Below, piece by piece: positions 8,752 through 18,507 of a DNA stretch of 64,000 bases. Position numbers and translations under genes: made by a program. Source of the stretch: Sva-07 sp963715825 (lineage in GTDB: Bacteria > Actinomycetota > Acidimicrobiia > Acidimicrobiales > Ilumatobacteraceae). The stretch is taken from the NCBI GenBank assembly GCA_963715825.1, contig CAVQSI010000020.1, forward strand, positions 62,001 through 126,000, read 5' to 3'. Position 1 is the first letter of the stretch. The number at the start of each line of letters is the position of its first letter. The notes under the pieces are model-generated. The model was given only the letters and a program-made list of their open reading frames with translations, was not told where the DNA came from and ran no database searches.

Positions 8752-9889
8752 CGTCGCGATCCGCCTCACCAATGTCACCAAGGAGTTCGAGGGTGCCTCG
8801 GGTGCGGCGGTCGACGACCTGTCGCTCGACATCGACAGCGGCACGATCATGGCGCTGCTGGGCCCGTCGGGCTGCGGCAAGACCACCACGTTGCGGATGA
8901 TCAACCGGCTGATCGAGCCCACCTCGGGCACGATCGAGATCAACGGTGCCGACGTGATGAGCCAGTCACCCCAAGAGCTCCGGCGCGGGATCGGCTACGT
9001 GATCCAGCAGGTCGGGCTGTTCCCCCATCGCACGATCGCCAGCAACATCGCCACCGTGCCGAAGATGCTCGGCTGGGACAAGGCGCGCAGTGCCGAACGC
9101 GTGGAGGAACTGACCACCCTGGTCGGCCTCGACCACGAGATGCTCGATCGGTACCCCGACGAGCTGTCCGGTGGTCAGCAGCAACGCGTCGGGGTCGCGC
9201 GAGCACTCGCGGCCGATCCGCCGGTGTTGCTGATGGACGAGCCGTTCGGCGCGGTCGATCCGATCGTGCGCGGACGTTTGCAGGACGAACTGCTGGCGCT
9301 GCAGACCAAGGTCAGCAAGACCATCGTGTTGGTGACCCACGACGTCGACGAGGCGTTGCGCGTGGCCGATCGGATCGCGCTGATGAACGTCGGCGGGGTG
9401 ATCGAGCAGCTGGCCACACCCGACGAACTGATGCGAGCACCTGCCAACGACTTCGTCAGGAGCTTCGTGGGCGAGGACCGCGGGCTTCGACGTCTGGCAT
9501 TGAACACGGTCTCCGCTCTGCGGTTCCACCAGGGTCCCGTCGTGTCGGCTGACGCCACGTTCGACGAGGCCGAGCAGGCCATGGCCCGCGAGGGCAGCGA
9601 CTGGCTCGGGATCACGATCGACGAGATCTTTGCCGGGTGGACAAGAGCTGACGACGTTCGGGCGGCCCGCGCCAACGGCACCGAGCTGCGCGACGTCGAA
9701 CGTTTCGAGCCGATCGCTCAGGTCGAGCCGACCAGCACACTGCGCGCGGCCATGGAACTGATCATGTCGTCCAACTCGTCCGTGGCGGTCATCAACGACG
9801 GCGGACAGTTCGGTGGCGTGATCACCCTCGAGGACATCCGACGGGCACTCGCCAGCGACGACATCGAATCGGCGGACGGCACGGCGTGA
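8744..9889 (+). CDS. Betaine/osmoprotectant-type ABC transporter ATP-binding protein (OpuCA/ProV-like) with CBS region
   Basis: A 381-residue ABC ATPase of the glycine betaine/choline/carnitine group. Motifs: Walker A GPSGCGKTTT (about residue 38), signature LSGGQQQRVGVARAL, Walker B VLLMDEPFGAVDP, H-loop VTHDVDEAL. The segment MINRLIEPTSGTIEINGADV and the phrase VIQQVGLFPHRTIASNIATVP are typical of OpuCA. The C-terminal ~120 residues carry a CBS-like module (SSVAVINDGGQFGGVITLEDIRRAL) that in this family senses ionic strength or nucleotides. The ATG at 8744 overlaps the preceding gene by 8 bases. It is followed by two permeases and a binding protein. Confidence 0.93.
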   Translation: MTDVAIRLTNVTKEFEGASGAAVDDLSLDIDSGTIMALLGPSGCGKTTTLRMINRLIEPTSGTIEINGADVMSQSPQELRRGIGYVIQQVGLFPHRTIASNIATVPKMLGWDKARSAERVEELTTLVGLDHEMLDRYPDELSGGQQQRVGVARALAADPPVLLMDEPFGAVDPIVRGRLQDELLALQTKVSKTIVLVTHDVDEALRVADRIALMNVGGVIEQLATPDELMRAPANDFVRSFVGEDRGLRRLALNTVSALRFHQGPVVSADATFDEAEQAMAREGSDWLGITIDEIFAGWTRADDVRAARANGTELRDVERFEPIAQVEPTSTLRAAMELIMSSNSSVAVINDGGQFGGVITLEDIRRALASDDIESADGTA

Positions 9890-10587
9890 CCTCCCGAGCG
9901 ATGCCGTCGCTGATCGCCGAGGCGACCAACCCCATCATCCGGTGGGAGTGGGTGGTCGAGGAGTGGGACCAGGTGTGGGAAGCGATCGTGGAACACCTGG
10001 TGCTGACGATGTTGGCGATGGCATTGGGGCTGTTCGTGTCGGCGGTGCTCGCGGCGATCGCCCTTCGTTTCCGCTGGGCGATGACACCGATCACGGCAAC
10101 GACGAGCTTGATCTACACGCTCCCGAGCGTGGCGCTGTTCGCGCTGCTCGCACCCGTGTTCGGCAACCTGTCGCGGTGGACCGCCGTCCTCCCCCTGGCG
10201 GCGTACACCCTGTTGATCCTGGTCACCAACATCGTCGCCGGGTTCCAGGCGGTGCCGCCGTCCGTGCGTGACGCCGCTGACGGGATGGGGATGAGCCGAG
10301 CGCGGCGCGTCTGGTCGGTCGACCTCCCGCTCGCCGTGCCCTACATCCTGACCGGTATCCGAATCGCCGCCGTGTCGACCGTCGGACTGGTGACCGTGGC
10401 CGCGATCATCGGACAGGGTGGTCTGGGTCGGCTGATCTTCAGCGGGCTGCGCCGCGCCTTCTGGACGCCGATGACCGTCGGCGCCTCGTTGTCGATCGCG
10501 CTGGCACTCGTGATCGACGCGTTGATCATCCTGATCGGACTGTGGATCGTTCCGTGGCAGCGCAAGCGCAGGGCGGCAGCACGATGA
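9886..10587 (+). CDS. Betaine-type ABC transporter permease (OpuCB-like), first copy
   Basis: A 233-residue membrane protein with about six spans and the binding-protein-dependent permease signature DAADGMGMSRARRVWSVDLPLAVPYILTGIRIAAVSTVGLVTVAAIIGQGGLGRLIFSGL, characteristic of the Opu/ProW group (EAA loop followed by GGLG). GTG start overlapping the ATPase stop by 4 bases; its own stop overlaps the next permease by 4 bases. It presumably pairs with the following permease as a heterodimeric pore. Confidence 0.92.
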   Translation: MTSRAMPSLIAEATNPIIRWEWVVEEWDQVWEAIVEHLVLTMLAMALGLFVSAVLAAIALRFRWAMTPITATTSLIYTLPSVALFALLAPVFGNLSRWTAVLPLAAYTLLILVTNIVAGFQAVPPSVRDAADGMGMSRARRVWSVDLPLAVPYILTGIRIAAVSTVGLVTVAAIIGQGGLGRLIFSGLRRAFWTPMTVGASLSIALALVIDALIILIGLWIVPWQRKRRAAAR

Positions 10588-11333
10588 CGGGCATCATCGC
10601 GGCAGCTCGATCGACACAGACCGCAGTGCCTCGCGACATCGGGTTCTTCGAGTGGTTCTTCGACCCCGACACCTGGACCGGCCCCGACGGGATCCTGGCG
10701 TCGTTGCTCGACACGGTGATCCTCTGCGCGGCGGTCACGCTCGTTGCCGTCGCCGTGTCGGTGCCGACCGCTGCGCTGCTCGCCCATCTGCGACGAGCCG
10801 AGGTGTCGAGCACCTGGCTCGTCAGCATCAGTCGAGCGATCCCGACGTTCGCGATCGCTGCACTGCTCGTACCGTGGTCGTTGGAACGCGGGTGGGGCTT
10901 CGAGCCCTGGCCGATCTTCATTGCGTTGTTCCTGCTCGCCGTGGTCCCCATCTACCTGAACACCTACACCGCAATTCGTCAGCAACCCGAGGGCACCGTC
11001 GACGCGGCCCGTGCGCTCGGCTACAGCGAGACATCGATCCTCACGAAGGTCGAGTTCGCTCTGGCGTCGTCGCTCATCCTCGCCGGCATTCGCGTCGCCG
11101 CGATCCAGGTGGTTGCAACCGAGCCGATCAGGGCATTCCTGGGAGGCGACGGTCTGGGCCGCTATGTTCGTGATGGGTTCGGGCAGAACAACAACACGCT
11201 CGTCATCGGTGGGGTCGTGCTCATCGGTGGGCTCGCCGCCCTCACTGGACTTGCATTCGTGGCGCTGGAACGACTCGTGCTGCCGAACGGCATCCGCCGA
11301 CTCACTCGACAACAAGGAGAAACATCACCATGA
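10584..11333 (+). CDS. Betaine-type ABC transporter permease (OpuCD-like), second copy
   Basis: A 249-residue permease of the same family with an EAA-like loop VDAARALGYSETSILTKVEFALASSLILAGIRVAAIQV and the GGDGLGRYVRDGF motif near the C-terminus. ATG start at 10584 chosen because it overlaps the previous stop (ATGA); the open frame extends upstream only as a shadow. Its stop overlaps the binding-protein start by 4 bases, and the end of the gene supplies the ribosome-binding site for it (CAACAAGGAGAAA just before the next ATG). Confidence 0.92.
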   Translation: MTGIIAAARSTQTAVPRDIGFFEWFFDPDTWTGPDGILASLLDTVILCAAVTLVAVAVSVPTAALLAHLRRAEVSSTWLVSISRAIPTFAIAALLVPWSLERGWGFEPWPIFIALFLLAVVPIYLNTYTAIRQQPEGTVDAARALGYSETSILTKVEFALASSLILAGIRVAAIQVVATEPIRAFLGGDGLGRYVRDGFGQNNNTLVIGGVVLIGGLAALTGLAFVALERLVLPNGIRRLTRQQGETSP

Positions 11334-12322
11334 CCACCCTCAACACACGTCGTCGTGTCGTACGCCTCCTGGCGCCGCTCGCCGTCCTCGGCCTCGTCAC
11401 CGCCGCCTGCGGCAGCGACGACGATTCGTCGTCCACCGACACCGCGCCTGCCGCGACCGACGCAACCGAGGCAACCACTGCGCCGCAGGCCACCGACGGC
11501 GGCGACATGGTGGAAGACGGCCCGACCATCGTGGTCCGCGGTCAGGACTTCAGCGAGGCGATCACGATCGCCGAGGTGTACGGCCAGTACCTCCAGGCCA
11601 AGGGCTACCCGGTCGAGATCCTCACGCCGGCAGGCTTTCGTACCGAGGCCCTCGACGGCCTCCAGAACGGCGACTTCAACCTGATCATCGACTACATCGG
11701 CGGTACCCAGGCCGCACTGGCTCCCGATGCAGCGGCAAGCGGCGACGCCGACCAGGTCGTGGCGAACATCACCGACCCGGTCAGCGAGATCGGTGCCACG
11801 CTGCTCGACTACTCCCCCGCCGTCGACGGCGATGCGTTCGTCGTGCGCGGCGACGCCGACGCGACGACGATCTCCGACGTTGCCGGGCTCGACTTCGTGC
11901 TCGGCGCCTCGGCGCAGTGCCCGGAACGCCCCCAGTGCCTGATCGGCCTCGAGGACCCGGACATCTACGGCATCACGTTCGCGGACTTCGTGACACTCGA
12001 GTTCGGCCCGCTGCTGGGCGAGGCGCTCGCCAACAACGAGGTCGACGCCGTGATCTGGAACACCACCGCTCCACAGATCACCGAGCAGGGCTTCAAGGTG
12101 CTCGAGGACGATCAGGGTCTGTTCCCGGCGCAGAACATCGCGCCGATCATCGTGACGGCGGTCCTCGAGGCCTACGGCGACCAGCTCGCCGCGGACATCA
12201 ACGAGCTCAGCGCGATGATCACCACCGACGACCTGCTCGCCTGGAACACCGAGACCGACATCGAGTTCCGCGAGTCCGATGCCGTCGCCACCGAATGGTT
12301 GACGGCCAAGGGCCTGATCTGA
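11330..12322 (+). CDS. Betaine/osmoprotectant-type substrate-binding lipoprotein (OpuAC/ProX-like)
   Basis: A 330-residue extracytoplasmic binding protein with a lipoprotein signal (VLGLVTAACGSDDDSS, Cys about residue 25) followed by a Thr/Ala-rich acidic linker. The mature part begins IVVRGQDFSEAITIAEVYGQYLQAKGY, the opening of the QAT-type (OpuAC/OsmX) domain; DYIGGTQAAL and AVIWNTTAPQ follow. The domain is shorter and more diverged than in the second system (17319-18395), so the ligand may not be betaine. A strong Shine-Dalgarno AAGGAG precedes the ATG. Last gene of the eight-gene overlapping run; a short inverted repeat covers its stop. Confidence 0.9.
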   Translation: MTTLNTRRRVVRLLAPLAVLGLVTAACGSDDDSSSTDTAPAATDATEATTAPQATDGGDMVEDGPTIVVRGQDFSEAITIAEVYGQYLQAKGYPVEILTPAGFRTEALDGLQNGDFNLIIDYIGGTQAALAPDAAASGDADQVVANITDPVSEIGATLLDYSPAVDGDAFVVRGDADATTISDVAGLDFVLGASAQCPERPQCLIGLEDPDIYGITFADFVTLEFGPLLGEALANNEVDAVIWNTTAPQITEQGFKVLEDDQGLFPAQNIAPIIVTAVLEAYGDQLAADINELSAMITTDDLLAWNTETDIEFRESDAVATEWLTAKGLI

Positions 12323-12344
12323 TCGGCAACCGGTCTGATCAGAT
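12317..12344 (+). terminator. Inverted repeat over the stop codon, possible weak terminator
   Basis: ATCTGATC (12317-12324) and GATCAGAT (12337-12344) pair perfectly around a 12-base loop and include the stop of the binding-protein gene. There is no T-tract, so this is a possible transcription end of the long rightward operon rather than a typical intrinsic terminator. Confidence 0.35.
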
Positions 12345-12370
12345 ACCACCCTGATCAACTCCCTGGCTGA

Positions 12371-13426
<1,056 letters not shown>

Positions 13427-14056
13427 TCAGAGCACGCCGGCGCGGCGCAGCGCTTCGGATCGCATCGGCTCGAGCAGCACGGCTGCCAGTGCGACCTCGA
13501 TGGCGGTCCGCGAACTCGATCGGTACAGATCCCAGTCGATCGTGCCCTGTGCCCAGCGCTCGAGCCCGCGCATCCACGACACGAAGATGTGCCAGGCGAG
13601 TCGGTCGACCTTGCAGTCGACCACGAGCAGGCCACCGGCCTGCGCCTTGGCGAGGTCGGCCTCGATCGCCGCGACGATGCGTTCGCCGACGCCGCCCATC
13701 CTCGGCGAGTTCGGCACCGAACGCAGCGTGGCGAGCACCGGACGCCACACGTGGCGGCGGGCCTCGATGGTTTCGTCGAGCGCTGCGAACAGCACACGGG
13801 TGCCGTCGATCGGACCGGCAGCGGGCTGTTCGTCGAGTTCGAACTCGAGTTGATCGAGGCCGCTACTGACGAATGCGACGAGCACGCCGTCGCGATCGGT
13901 GAACTGGTTGTAGAGCGTTGCCACGGCGACGCCGGCGCGGTCGGCGAGTTTGCGCATGGTGAGCCCGTCCAGGCCGTCGACGGCGATGATCTCGCCGACG
14001 GCGTGCAGGATCTCCGCTCGCGTGCGCTGCTGCCTCGACTCCCAACCCTGACTCAT
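13427..14056 (-). CDS. TetR/AcrR family transcriptional regulator
   Basis: A 209-residue regulator. The N-terminal helix-turn-helix is clear: RAEILHAVGEIIAVDGLDGLTMRKLADRAGVAVATLYNQFTDRDGVLVAF (residues ~11-60), with the canonical TLYxxFxxRDxL. The rest is a helical ligand-binding domain without recognisable ligand motifs. ATG at 14056 is preferred over the open frame that continues to 14506, which overlaps the divergent oxidoreductase. It is co-directional with the deacetylase (no gap) and divergent from the LLM oxidoreductase at 14144, so it probably controls one or both; the 87-base spacer would hold its operator. Confidence 0.92.
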   Translation of the reverse strand: MSQGWESRQQRTRAEILHAVGEIIAVDGLDGLTMRKLADRAGVAVATLYNQFTDRDGVLVAFVSSGLDQLEFELDEQPAAGPIDGTRVLFAALDETIEARRHVWRPVLATLRSVPNSPRMGGVGERIVAAIEADLAKAQAGGLLVVDCKVDRLAWHIFVSWMRGLERWAQGTIDWDLYRSSSRTAIEVALAAVLLEPMRSEALRRAGVL

Positions 14057-14143
14057 CGTGTCGTCGAGCCTACGACGTCGGCCGAAGCGCCAGATGCTCG
14101 GACCCGGTTTGACTCCCACGCGACTGCGTGGTCTGATCGCCAC

Positions 14144-15121
14144 ATGACCCGACTCGGCTACCAGATCCCCAACTTCTCCTATCCCGGTGTGGGCCCGGGC
14201 GATCTCTTCGATGCGATCGCGTATCAGGCGAAGGAGGCCGACACCTCGGGCTTCGACACCGTGCTGGTGATGGACCACTTCTACCAGCTCCCGATGCTGG
14301 GTGAGCCCGACCAGTTCATGCTCGAGTGCTATTCGCTGCTGTCGGCGCTGGCCCGTGAGACCAAGAACGTGCGTCTGAGCGCCCTGGTGACCGGCAACAC
14401 GTATCGCAACCCCGCCGTGCTCGCGAAGACGGTGACGACGCTCGACATCGTGTCGGAGGGTCGCGCCCAGCTCGGCATCGGCGCCGGCTGGTTCGAGCTG
14501 GAGCACGACGCCTTCGGCATCGAGTTCGGCACGTTCACCGACCGCTTCGAGAAGCTGGAGGAGGCGCTGCAGATCATCATTCCCATGTTGCGCGGCGAAC
14601 GCCCGTCACTCGACGGTCAGCGCTACACGGCGAAGGACGCGATCAACGAGCCTCCCCCGGTCGGGCGGGTCCCGGTGATGATCGGCGGCGGCGGCGAGCG
14701 CAAGACCCTGCGAATGGTCGCCCAGTACGCCGACGAGTCGAACCTGATCTGTCCACCTGCCGACCTGCAGCGCAAGCTCGACGCGCTCGCCGAGCACTGC
14801 GAGCGCCTTGGCCGCAACCGGTCGGAGATCACCGTGTCGTGGCAGAAGACCGCGTGCATCGCACCGACCATGAAGGAAGCAATGTCGGACCTCGTCGCCT
14901 ACTTCCAGCGACGCGGCCTCGACCTCGCCTCGATGTCCGAGGACGAGCAGGCGGTCTGGCTCGGCAACTTCATCTGGGGCGACCCCGACAGCGTCGCCGA
15001 GCAGTTCGCCGCCCAGCTCCAACCCGGCATCGACGGCTTCACGATCAACATGCCCGCCAACGGTCACGTGGAGGGTCGCGTCGAACTCCTCGGCCAGACG
15101 CTGGCTCCGCTGATCAAGTAG
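14144..15121 (+). CDS. LLM-class F420-dependent oxidoreductase (TIGR03560-like)
   Basis: A 325-residue luciferase-like enzyme. MTRLGYQIPNFSYPGV, GFDTVLVMDHFYQLPMLG, the non-prolyl strand VRLSALVTGNTYRNPAVLAKTVTTLDIVSEGRAQLGIGAGWFE and VPVMIGGGGERKTLRMVAQYADESNL are the typical blocks of the TIGR03560 subgroup, an F420-binding family common in actinobacteria. Normal length. It ends in TAG exactly where the convergent acyl-AMP ligase stop begins. The start is the ATG at 14144, 87 bases from the divergent TetR gene. Confidence 0.92.
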   Translation: MTRLGYQIPNFSYPGVGPGDLFDAIAYQAKEADTSGFDTVLVMDHFYQLPMLGEPDQFMLECYSLLSALARETKNVRLSALVTGNTYRNPAVLAKTVTTLDIVSEGRAQLGIGAGWFELEHDAFGIEFGTFTDRFEKLEEALQIIIPMLRGERPSLDGQRYTAKDAINEPPPVGRVPVMIGGGGERKTLRMVAQYADESNLICPPADLQRKLDALAEHCERLGRNRSEITVSWQKTACIAPTMKEAMSDLVAYFQRRGLDLASMSEDEQAVWLGNFIWGDPDSVAEQFAAQLQPGIDGFTINMPANGHVEGRVELLGQTLAPLIK

Positions 15122-16837
15122 TCACGACGTGACGAGAGCGAGTTCCTCGTTGAGGTACTCGTCGCGGCACTTGGCGCGCTGCAGCTTGCCGCTCGAGGTC
15201 TTGGGCAGGGTGCCGGGCGTGACCAGCATGACGTCGCGTGGCGGCAGGCCACACACCTCGAGGGTGCGGTGGTGGATGCGGTCGCGGATGTCGTCGAGGC
15301 CACCGGAGGTGTCGCTGACGCGGACCTCGGCCACCACGACCACGCTCTCCTTGCCCTTGTAGCCCTCCATGCCGAACGCGATCACGTTGCCGGCACGCAC
15401 ACCGTCGAGCGGACCGACGGCACGCTCGATGTCCTCGGGGAACACGTTGCGACCACCGACGATGATCACGTCCTTGATCCGACCGCAGAGCACGAGCTCG
15501 CCGTCGAGGAGGTAGGCGAGGTCGCCCGTACACAGCCACCCGTCGTGGAACAGCGCGGCGGTGGCGTCGGGACGCTTGTAGTAGCCAGGCGTCACCGACG
15601 TGCCGCGCAACAGCAGTTCGCCGACATGACGTTCGGGCAGTTCCTCGAACGTCTCCGGGTTGACCACCTTCATCTCGAGTCCCGGCACCGGTTTGCCGAG
15701 CAGCGGGAGCTGACGCGCCGTCAAGCCGAGTTCGTCCTCGTCGTGGATCTCGACCTGCTTGGCGACGCGCTGCGTCTCGAGCACGATCCGATCGACGGTG
15801 TCGGTGACGAGCCCGCGTCGGCGAGGCGGGAACGTGCCCGCGATCGCGACTTCGGCCATCCCGAACGCCGGAAACATGCCACCCGGCGTGAACCCGAACC
15901 GGCCCGCCTCGGCGACGAACGCATCGACGGCTTTCGGGTCGACCGGTTCGGCCCCCGACAATGCAACCGTGAGGTTCGACAAGTCCAGGTCCTTCATCCG
16001 CTTGAGTGCCCGAGTGGCGAGCACCCATGAGAAGTTGGGCCCGGCGGTCGCCGTGGCTCGATGGTCGGAGATCCACTGCATCCAGTTGCCGGGATGCGCG
16101 AGGAAGTCCTGCGGTGCTGCCTGCACCAGGTCGACGCCCTTGGTCATCGGCATGGCGAGAAACCCGACGAGACCCATGTCGTGGTAGAGCGGCAGCCACG
16201 ACACGAGGCGCTCGTCGCGCCCCATGTCGGCAGCCTCGGACAAGGCATCGATGTTCGCGCTGAGCACCCGGTCGGGGATCATCACGCCCTTGGGCTCGCT
16301 GGTCGAACCGCTGGTGTACTGCAAGATGACCAGCCGTTCGGGGTCATGCGCGGGAATCTCCAGTGCCTCACCCGATGGCACGTTGGCTGCACCGGGCATC
16401 ACGCTCTTCATCGGCAGGATCGGAGGGTCACCGTCGGCAGCCACGTAGAAGTCGGCGAGCAGGTCGTCGATCAGCAGCAGCTTCGCATCGCCGTGCAGGA
16501 TCCGCCCGCGGGTGCTGTCGATGAAGACGTCGAGCGATCCCATCCGCATCGGCAGTGGCAGCACCATCGATGCGAGGCCTGCCATCCAGCAGCCGCGGAT
16601 GATCGTGATCAGCTCGCGGCTCGTCGGTCCGAGGATCGCCACGTGGTCACCGGGCACGAGCCCACGGGCCTGGAGGGCTGCACCGACCGCCCGTGCGTCG
16701 TCGTGGATCTCGGCCCAGCTGACGCTCACGGGCTCACCGCCCACGGCCATCGACGAACCGACGAACGTGACGCCGGTGCCGGAGTCTGCAGCGGTTTCGA
16801 GCCGATGGATGGTCGACAGCGAGGTGGTGTCGCTCAT
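15122..16837 (-). CDS. Fatty acyl-AMP ligase (FadD32/FAAL-type)
   Basis: A 571-residue adenylate-forming enzyme. Motifs: A3 LQYTSGSTSEPKGVMI, the FAAL-typical SWLPLYHDMGLVGFLAMPM, GAEPVDPKAVDAF, FGMAEVAIAG, the hinge GRIKDVIIVGGRNVFPEDIE and the catalytic Lys in LPKTSSGKLQRAKCRDEY. WLPLYHDMGL and the SGAEPV block point to fatty acyl-AMP ligases, which activate fatty acids for transfer to acyl carrier proteins or PKSs rather than CoA. ATG at 16837 (MSDTTSL) is preferred to the frame's upstream start at 16861. No polyketide synthase or ACP gene is next to it; the upstream neighbour is a zinc-ribbon protein in the same direction. Confidence 0.92.
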   Translation of the reverse strand: MSDTTSLSTIHRLETAADSGTGVTFVGSSMAVGGEPVSVSWAEIHDDARAVGAALQARGLVPGDHVAILGPTSRELITIIRGCWMAGLASMVLPLPMRMGSLDVFIDSTRGRILHGDAKLLLIDDLLADFYVAADGDPPILPMKSVMPGAANVPSGEALEIPAHDPERLVILQYTSGSTSEPKGVMIPDRVLSANIDALSEAADMGRDERLVSWLPLYHDMGLVGFLAMPMTKGVDLVQAAPQDFLAHPGNWMQWISDHRATATAGPNFSWVLATRALKRMKDLDLSNLTVALSGAEPVDPKAVDAFVAEAGRFGFTPGGMFPAFGMAEVAIAGTFPPRRRGLVTDTVDRIVLETQRVAKQVEIHDEDELGLTARQLPLLGKPVPGLEMKVVNPETFEELPERHVGELLLRGTSVTPGYYKRPDATAALFHDGWLCTGDLAYLLDGELVLCGRIKDVIIVGGRNVFPEDIERAVGPLDGVRAGNVIAFGMEGYKGKESVVVVAEVRVSDTSGGLDDIRDRIHHRTLEVCGLPPRDVMLVTPGTLPKTSSGKLQRAKCRDEYLNEELALVTS

Positions 16838-16885
16838 CCGGTCGAGGCTAGTGGTTCGCACCCGTACCGCTGGGAACTCACGAGT

Positions 16886-17209
16886 TCACTGCTGGCTGCC
16901 GCCGAGCCGATCGGGGAGGTGGGTCGTGCGACCACCGCGCACCTTGACCTCCACCGGGTCGCACGCGTGACAGCCGTACTCGACGTGAATGCCCTGGATC
17001 GACATCTGGCTGCCACGCGACTTCTCGAGGATCACCTGAGGTCGGTGGTACAGGTCGTCACCACCGCAGGTCGGGCACCGAGGCCGCGGATCTCGTGTCC
17101 ACTCGAGCTTGCAGGCGGCGCAGGTCAAGCGGATCTGGCCGTCATCGAGCGGCGTCCCGCTCACATCGTCGTCGGTCCCGCAGGTCGGGCAAACGATCTC
17201 GGTGGCCAT
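16886..17209 (-). CDS. Small double zinc-ribbon protein of unknown function
   Basis: A 107-residue protein with paired CxxC knuckles: CPTCGTDD and CAACKLEW (residues 7-35) and CPTCGGDDLYHRP with CHACDPVEVK (residues 45-83). Such arrays bind Zn and act in nucleic-acid or protein binding. No enzyme motif is visible. It is transcribed towards the acyl-AMP ligase, 48 bases apart. Its last codon lies inside a short palindrome (GAACTC-AC-GAGTTC). The protein is probably conserved in relatives but I do not recognise a named family. Confidence 0.75.
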   Translation of the reverse strand: MATEIVCPTCGTDDDVSGTPLDDGQIRLTCAACKLEWTRDPRPRCPTCGGDDLYHRPQVILEKSRGSQMSIQGIHVEYGCHACDPVEVKVRGGRTTHLPDRLGGSQQ

Positions 17210-17242
17210 CCGTGCACCCTACGAGCCGATCCCGGACGCGAC

Positions 17243-17275
17243 GAGGGGACGGGCAGCCGAAGCCCCCGTCCCCTC
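17243..17275 (-). terminator. Perfect 11-bp GC-rich stem-loop
   Basis: GAGGGGACGGG (17243-17253) pairs with CCCGTCCCCTC (17265-17275). On the minus strand the 11-base loop contains GGC-TTCG-GCT, which can extend the stem with a stable TTCG tetraloop. It sits 44 bases after the stop of the betaine-type binding protein, suitable to end that leftward operon, although there is no T-tract. Confidence 0.7.
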
Positions 17276-17318
17276 ACTGCGTTGTCACATCGGGGTCAGA
17301 CCCGCGACGTCACGATGA

Positions 17319-18395
17319 TCAGAGCAGGCCCTTCTCGGTCAGGTACGCCACTGCCACGTCAGCAGGGTCTTCGCCGTCGGCGGAGACCTGACGCTGCAAC
17401 TCGGCAATCGTCGCACTGTCGAGATCGGCGAGGATGGTGTCGGCGAGCGCCTCGAAGGCCTCGGGGGCCTGCTGGTACACGCTGTCGGGCAGGGTCAGCG
17501 ACACGTTGTAGAGGATGTTGATGCCCGGATCCTCGACGACGTCGAGGCCAAGGGCGGGGATGCGGCCGTCGGTGGTGAAGATCTCACCGAAGGTGCAGTT
17601 GCCATTGGCGGTCTCCTCGTAGATCACGCCGGTCTCCAGAATCTCCTGCTGGTCAGCGGGGATGGTGAGCCCAGTGGCTTCCTCGAGCAGCACGAGGCCG
17701 TCGGGGCGGTTCGGGTACTCGGTCTCCATGCAGACGGTGGCGTCAGGGTTGTCGTTGACGTACTCCATCATGGCCTGCAGGTCGCCGCCGGCTGCCGGCG
17801 AGTCACCGGCGGTGGCGAAACCGTACGTGTTGTTGAAGGGCGACACACCGAGCCAACGGATGTCGTTCTCGGCGAGGTCCATCGCGCAGACACCGTTGGT
17901 CAGTTCCACCGGGTCGAAGCTGGGGTCTTCCTGTGCGAGGTGCACGGTCCAGCCGGTGCCGTTGTACTCCCAGTACGTGTCGATCTCACCGGCGAGCAGC
18001 GCGTCGCGGTTGACCACGGTGCCGCCCAGGTTGGTCGAGTCGGTGACGTTGGCGCCACCGGCTTCGAGACCGGCGATCGCGAGCTGGCCGAGCACGAACT
18101 GCTCGACGAAGTCCTTCGAGCCGACGTTGATGTCGATACCGCTGAAGTCGAGTTCGGTCAGCGAAGCCACCGAGTTGTCCTCGTCTCCGGCGGTCTCGCA
18201 CTCGACCGTCGCCATGTCGCCGTCGCCGGCTTCGGTGCTGTCGGGAGCATCGGTGCCGTCGGAGGCTTCGGTGGTGGCGGAGCCGTCATCACCGCTGTCG
18301 CTGCTGCTGTCGTCATCGCTGCCGCATGCTCCGGCCACGAGGGCCACAGCGGCGAGTCCGGCGGCGAACCGCATCGATTGGCGCTTGATTCTCAT
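17319..18395 (-). CDS. Betaine/osmoprotectant-type substrate-binding lipoprotein, second system
   Basis: A 358-residue binding protein with a lipoprotein signal (LAAVALVAGACGSDDDSS) and a long Asp/Ser/Thr linker. The mature domain has the ProX/OpuCC features INVGSKDFVEQFVLGQLAIAGLEAGGANVTDSTNLGGTVVNRDALLAGEIDTYWEYNGTGWTVHL, the GTG-x-W/YWEY block being typical of glycine-betaine/choline/carnitine binders. ATG preceded by AAGGAG in the context CAACAAGGAGAAAC, nearly the same leader as the paralogue at 11330. It is separated from its permease by 112 bases containing short GGTGTTC repeats. Confidence 0.93.
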   Translation of the reverse strand: MRIKRQSMRFAAGLAAVALVAGACGSDDDSSSDSGDDGSATTEASDGTDAPDSTEAGDGDMATVECETAGDEDNSVASLTELDFSGIDINVGSKDFVEQFVLGQLAIAGLEAGGANVTDSTNLGGTVVNRDALLAGEIDTYWEYNGTGWTVHLAQEDPSFDPVELTNGVCAMDLAENDIRWLGVSPFNNTYGFATAGDSPAAGGDLQAMMEYVNDNPDATVCMETEYPNRPDGLVLLEEATGLTIPADQQEILETGVIYEETANGNCTFGEIFTTDGRIPALGLDVVEDPGINILYNVSLTLPDSVYQQAPEAFEALADTILADLDSATIAELQRQVSADGEDPADVAVAYLTEKGLL

Positions 18396-18423
18396 CAGTG
18401 TTTCTCCTTGTTGGTGTTCACGA

Positions 18424-18469
18424 GGTGTTCGGTGTTCGGTGTTCGGTGTGACGGTGTGACGGTGTTCGA
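18424..18469. repeat. Short tandem heptamers in an intergenic gap
   Basis: The gap between permease and binding-protein genes of the second betaine-type operon holds consecutive copies of GGTGTTC followed by two GGTGTGAC units. Such a slippage-prone tract in a 5' leader could change spacing or mRNA structure ahead of the binding protein, which must be made in excess; this role is inferred. Confidence 0.8.
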
Positions 18470-18507
18470 TCGGGGACGCGCCGAAGCAGCGCTCGCGTGG
18501 AAACGAG

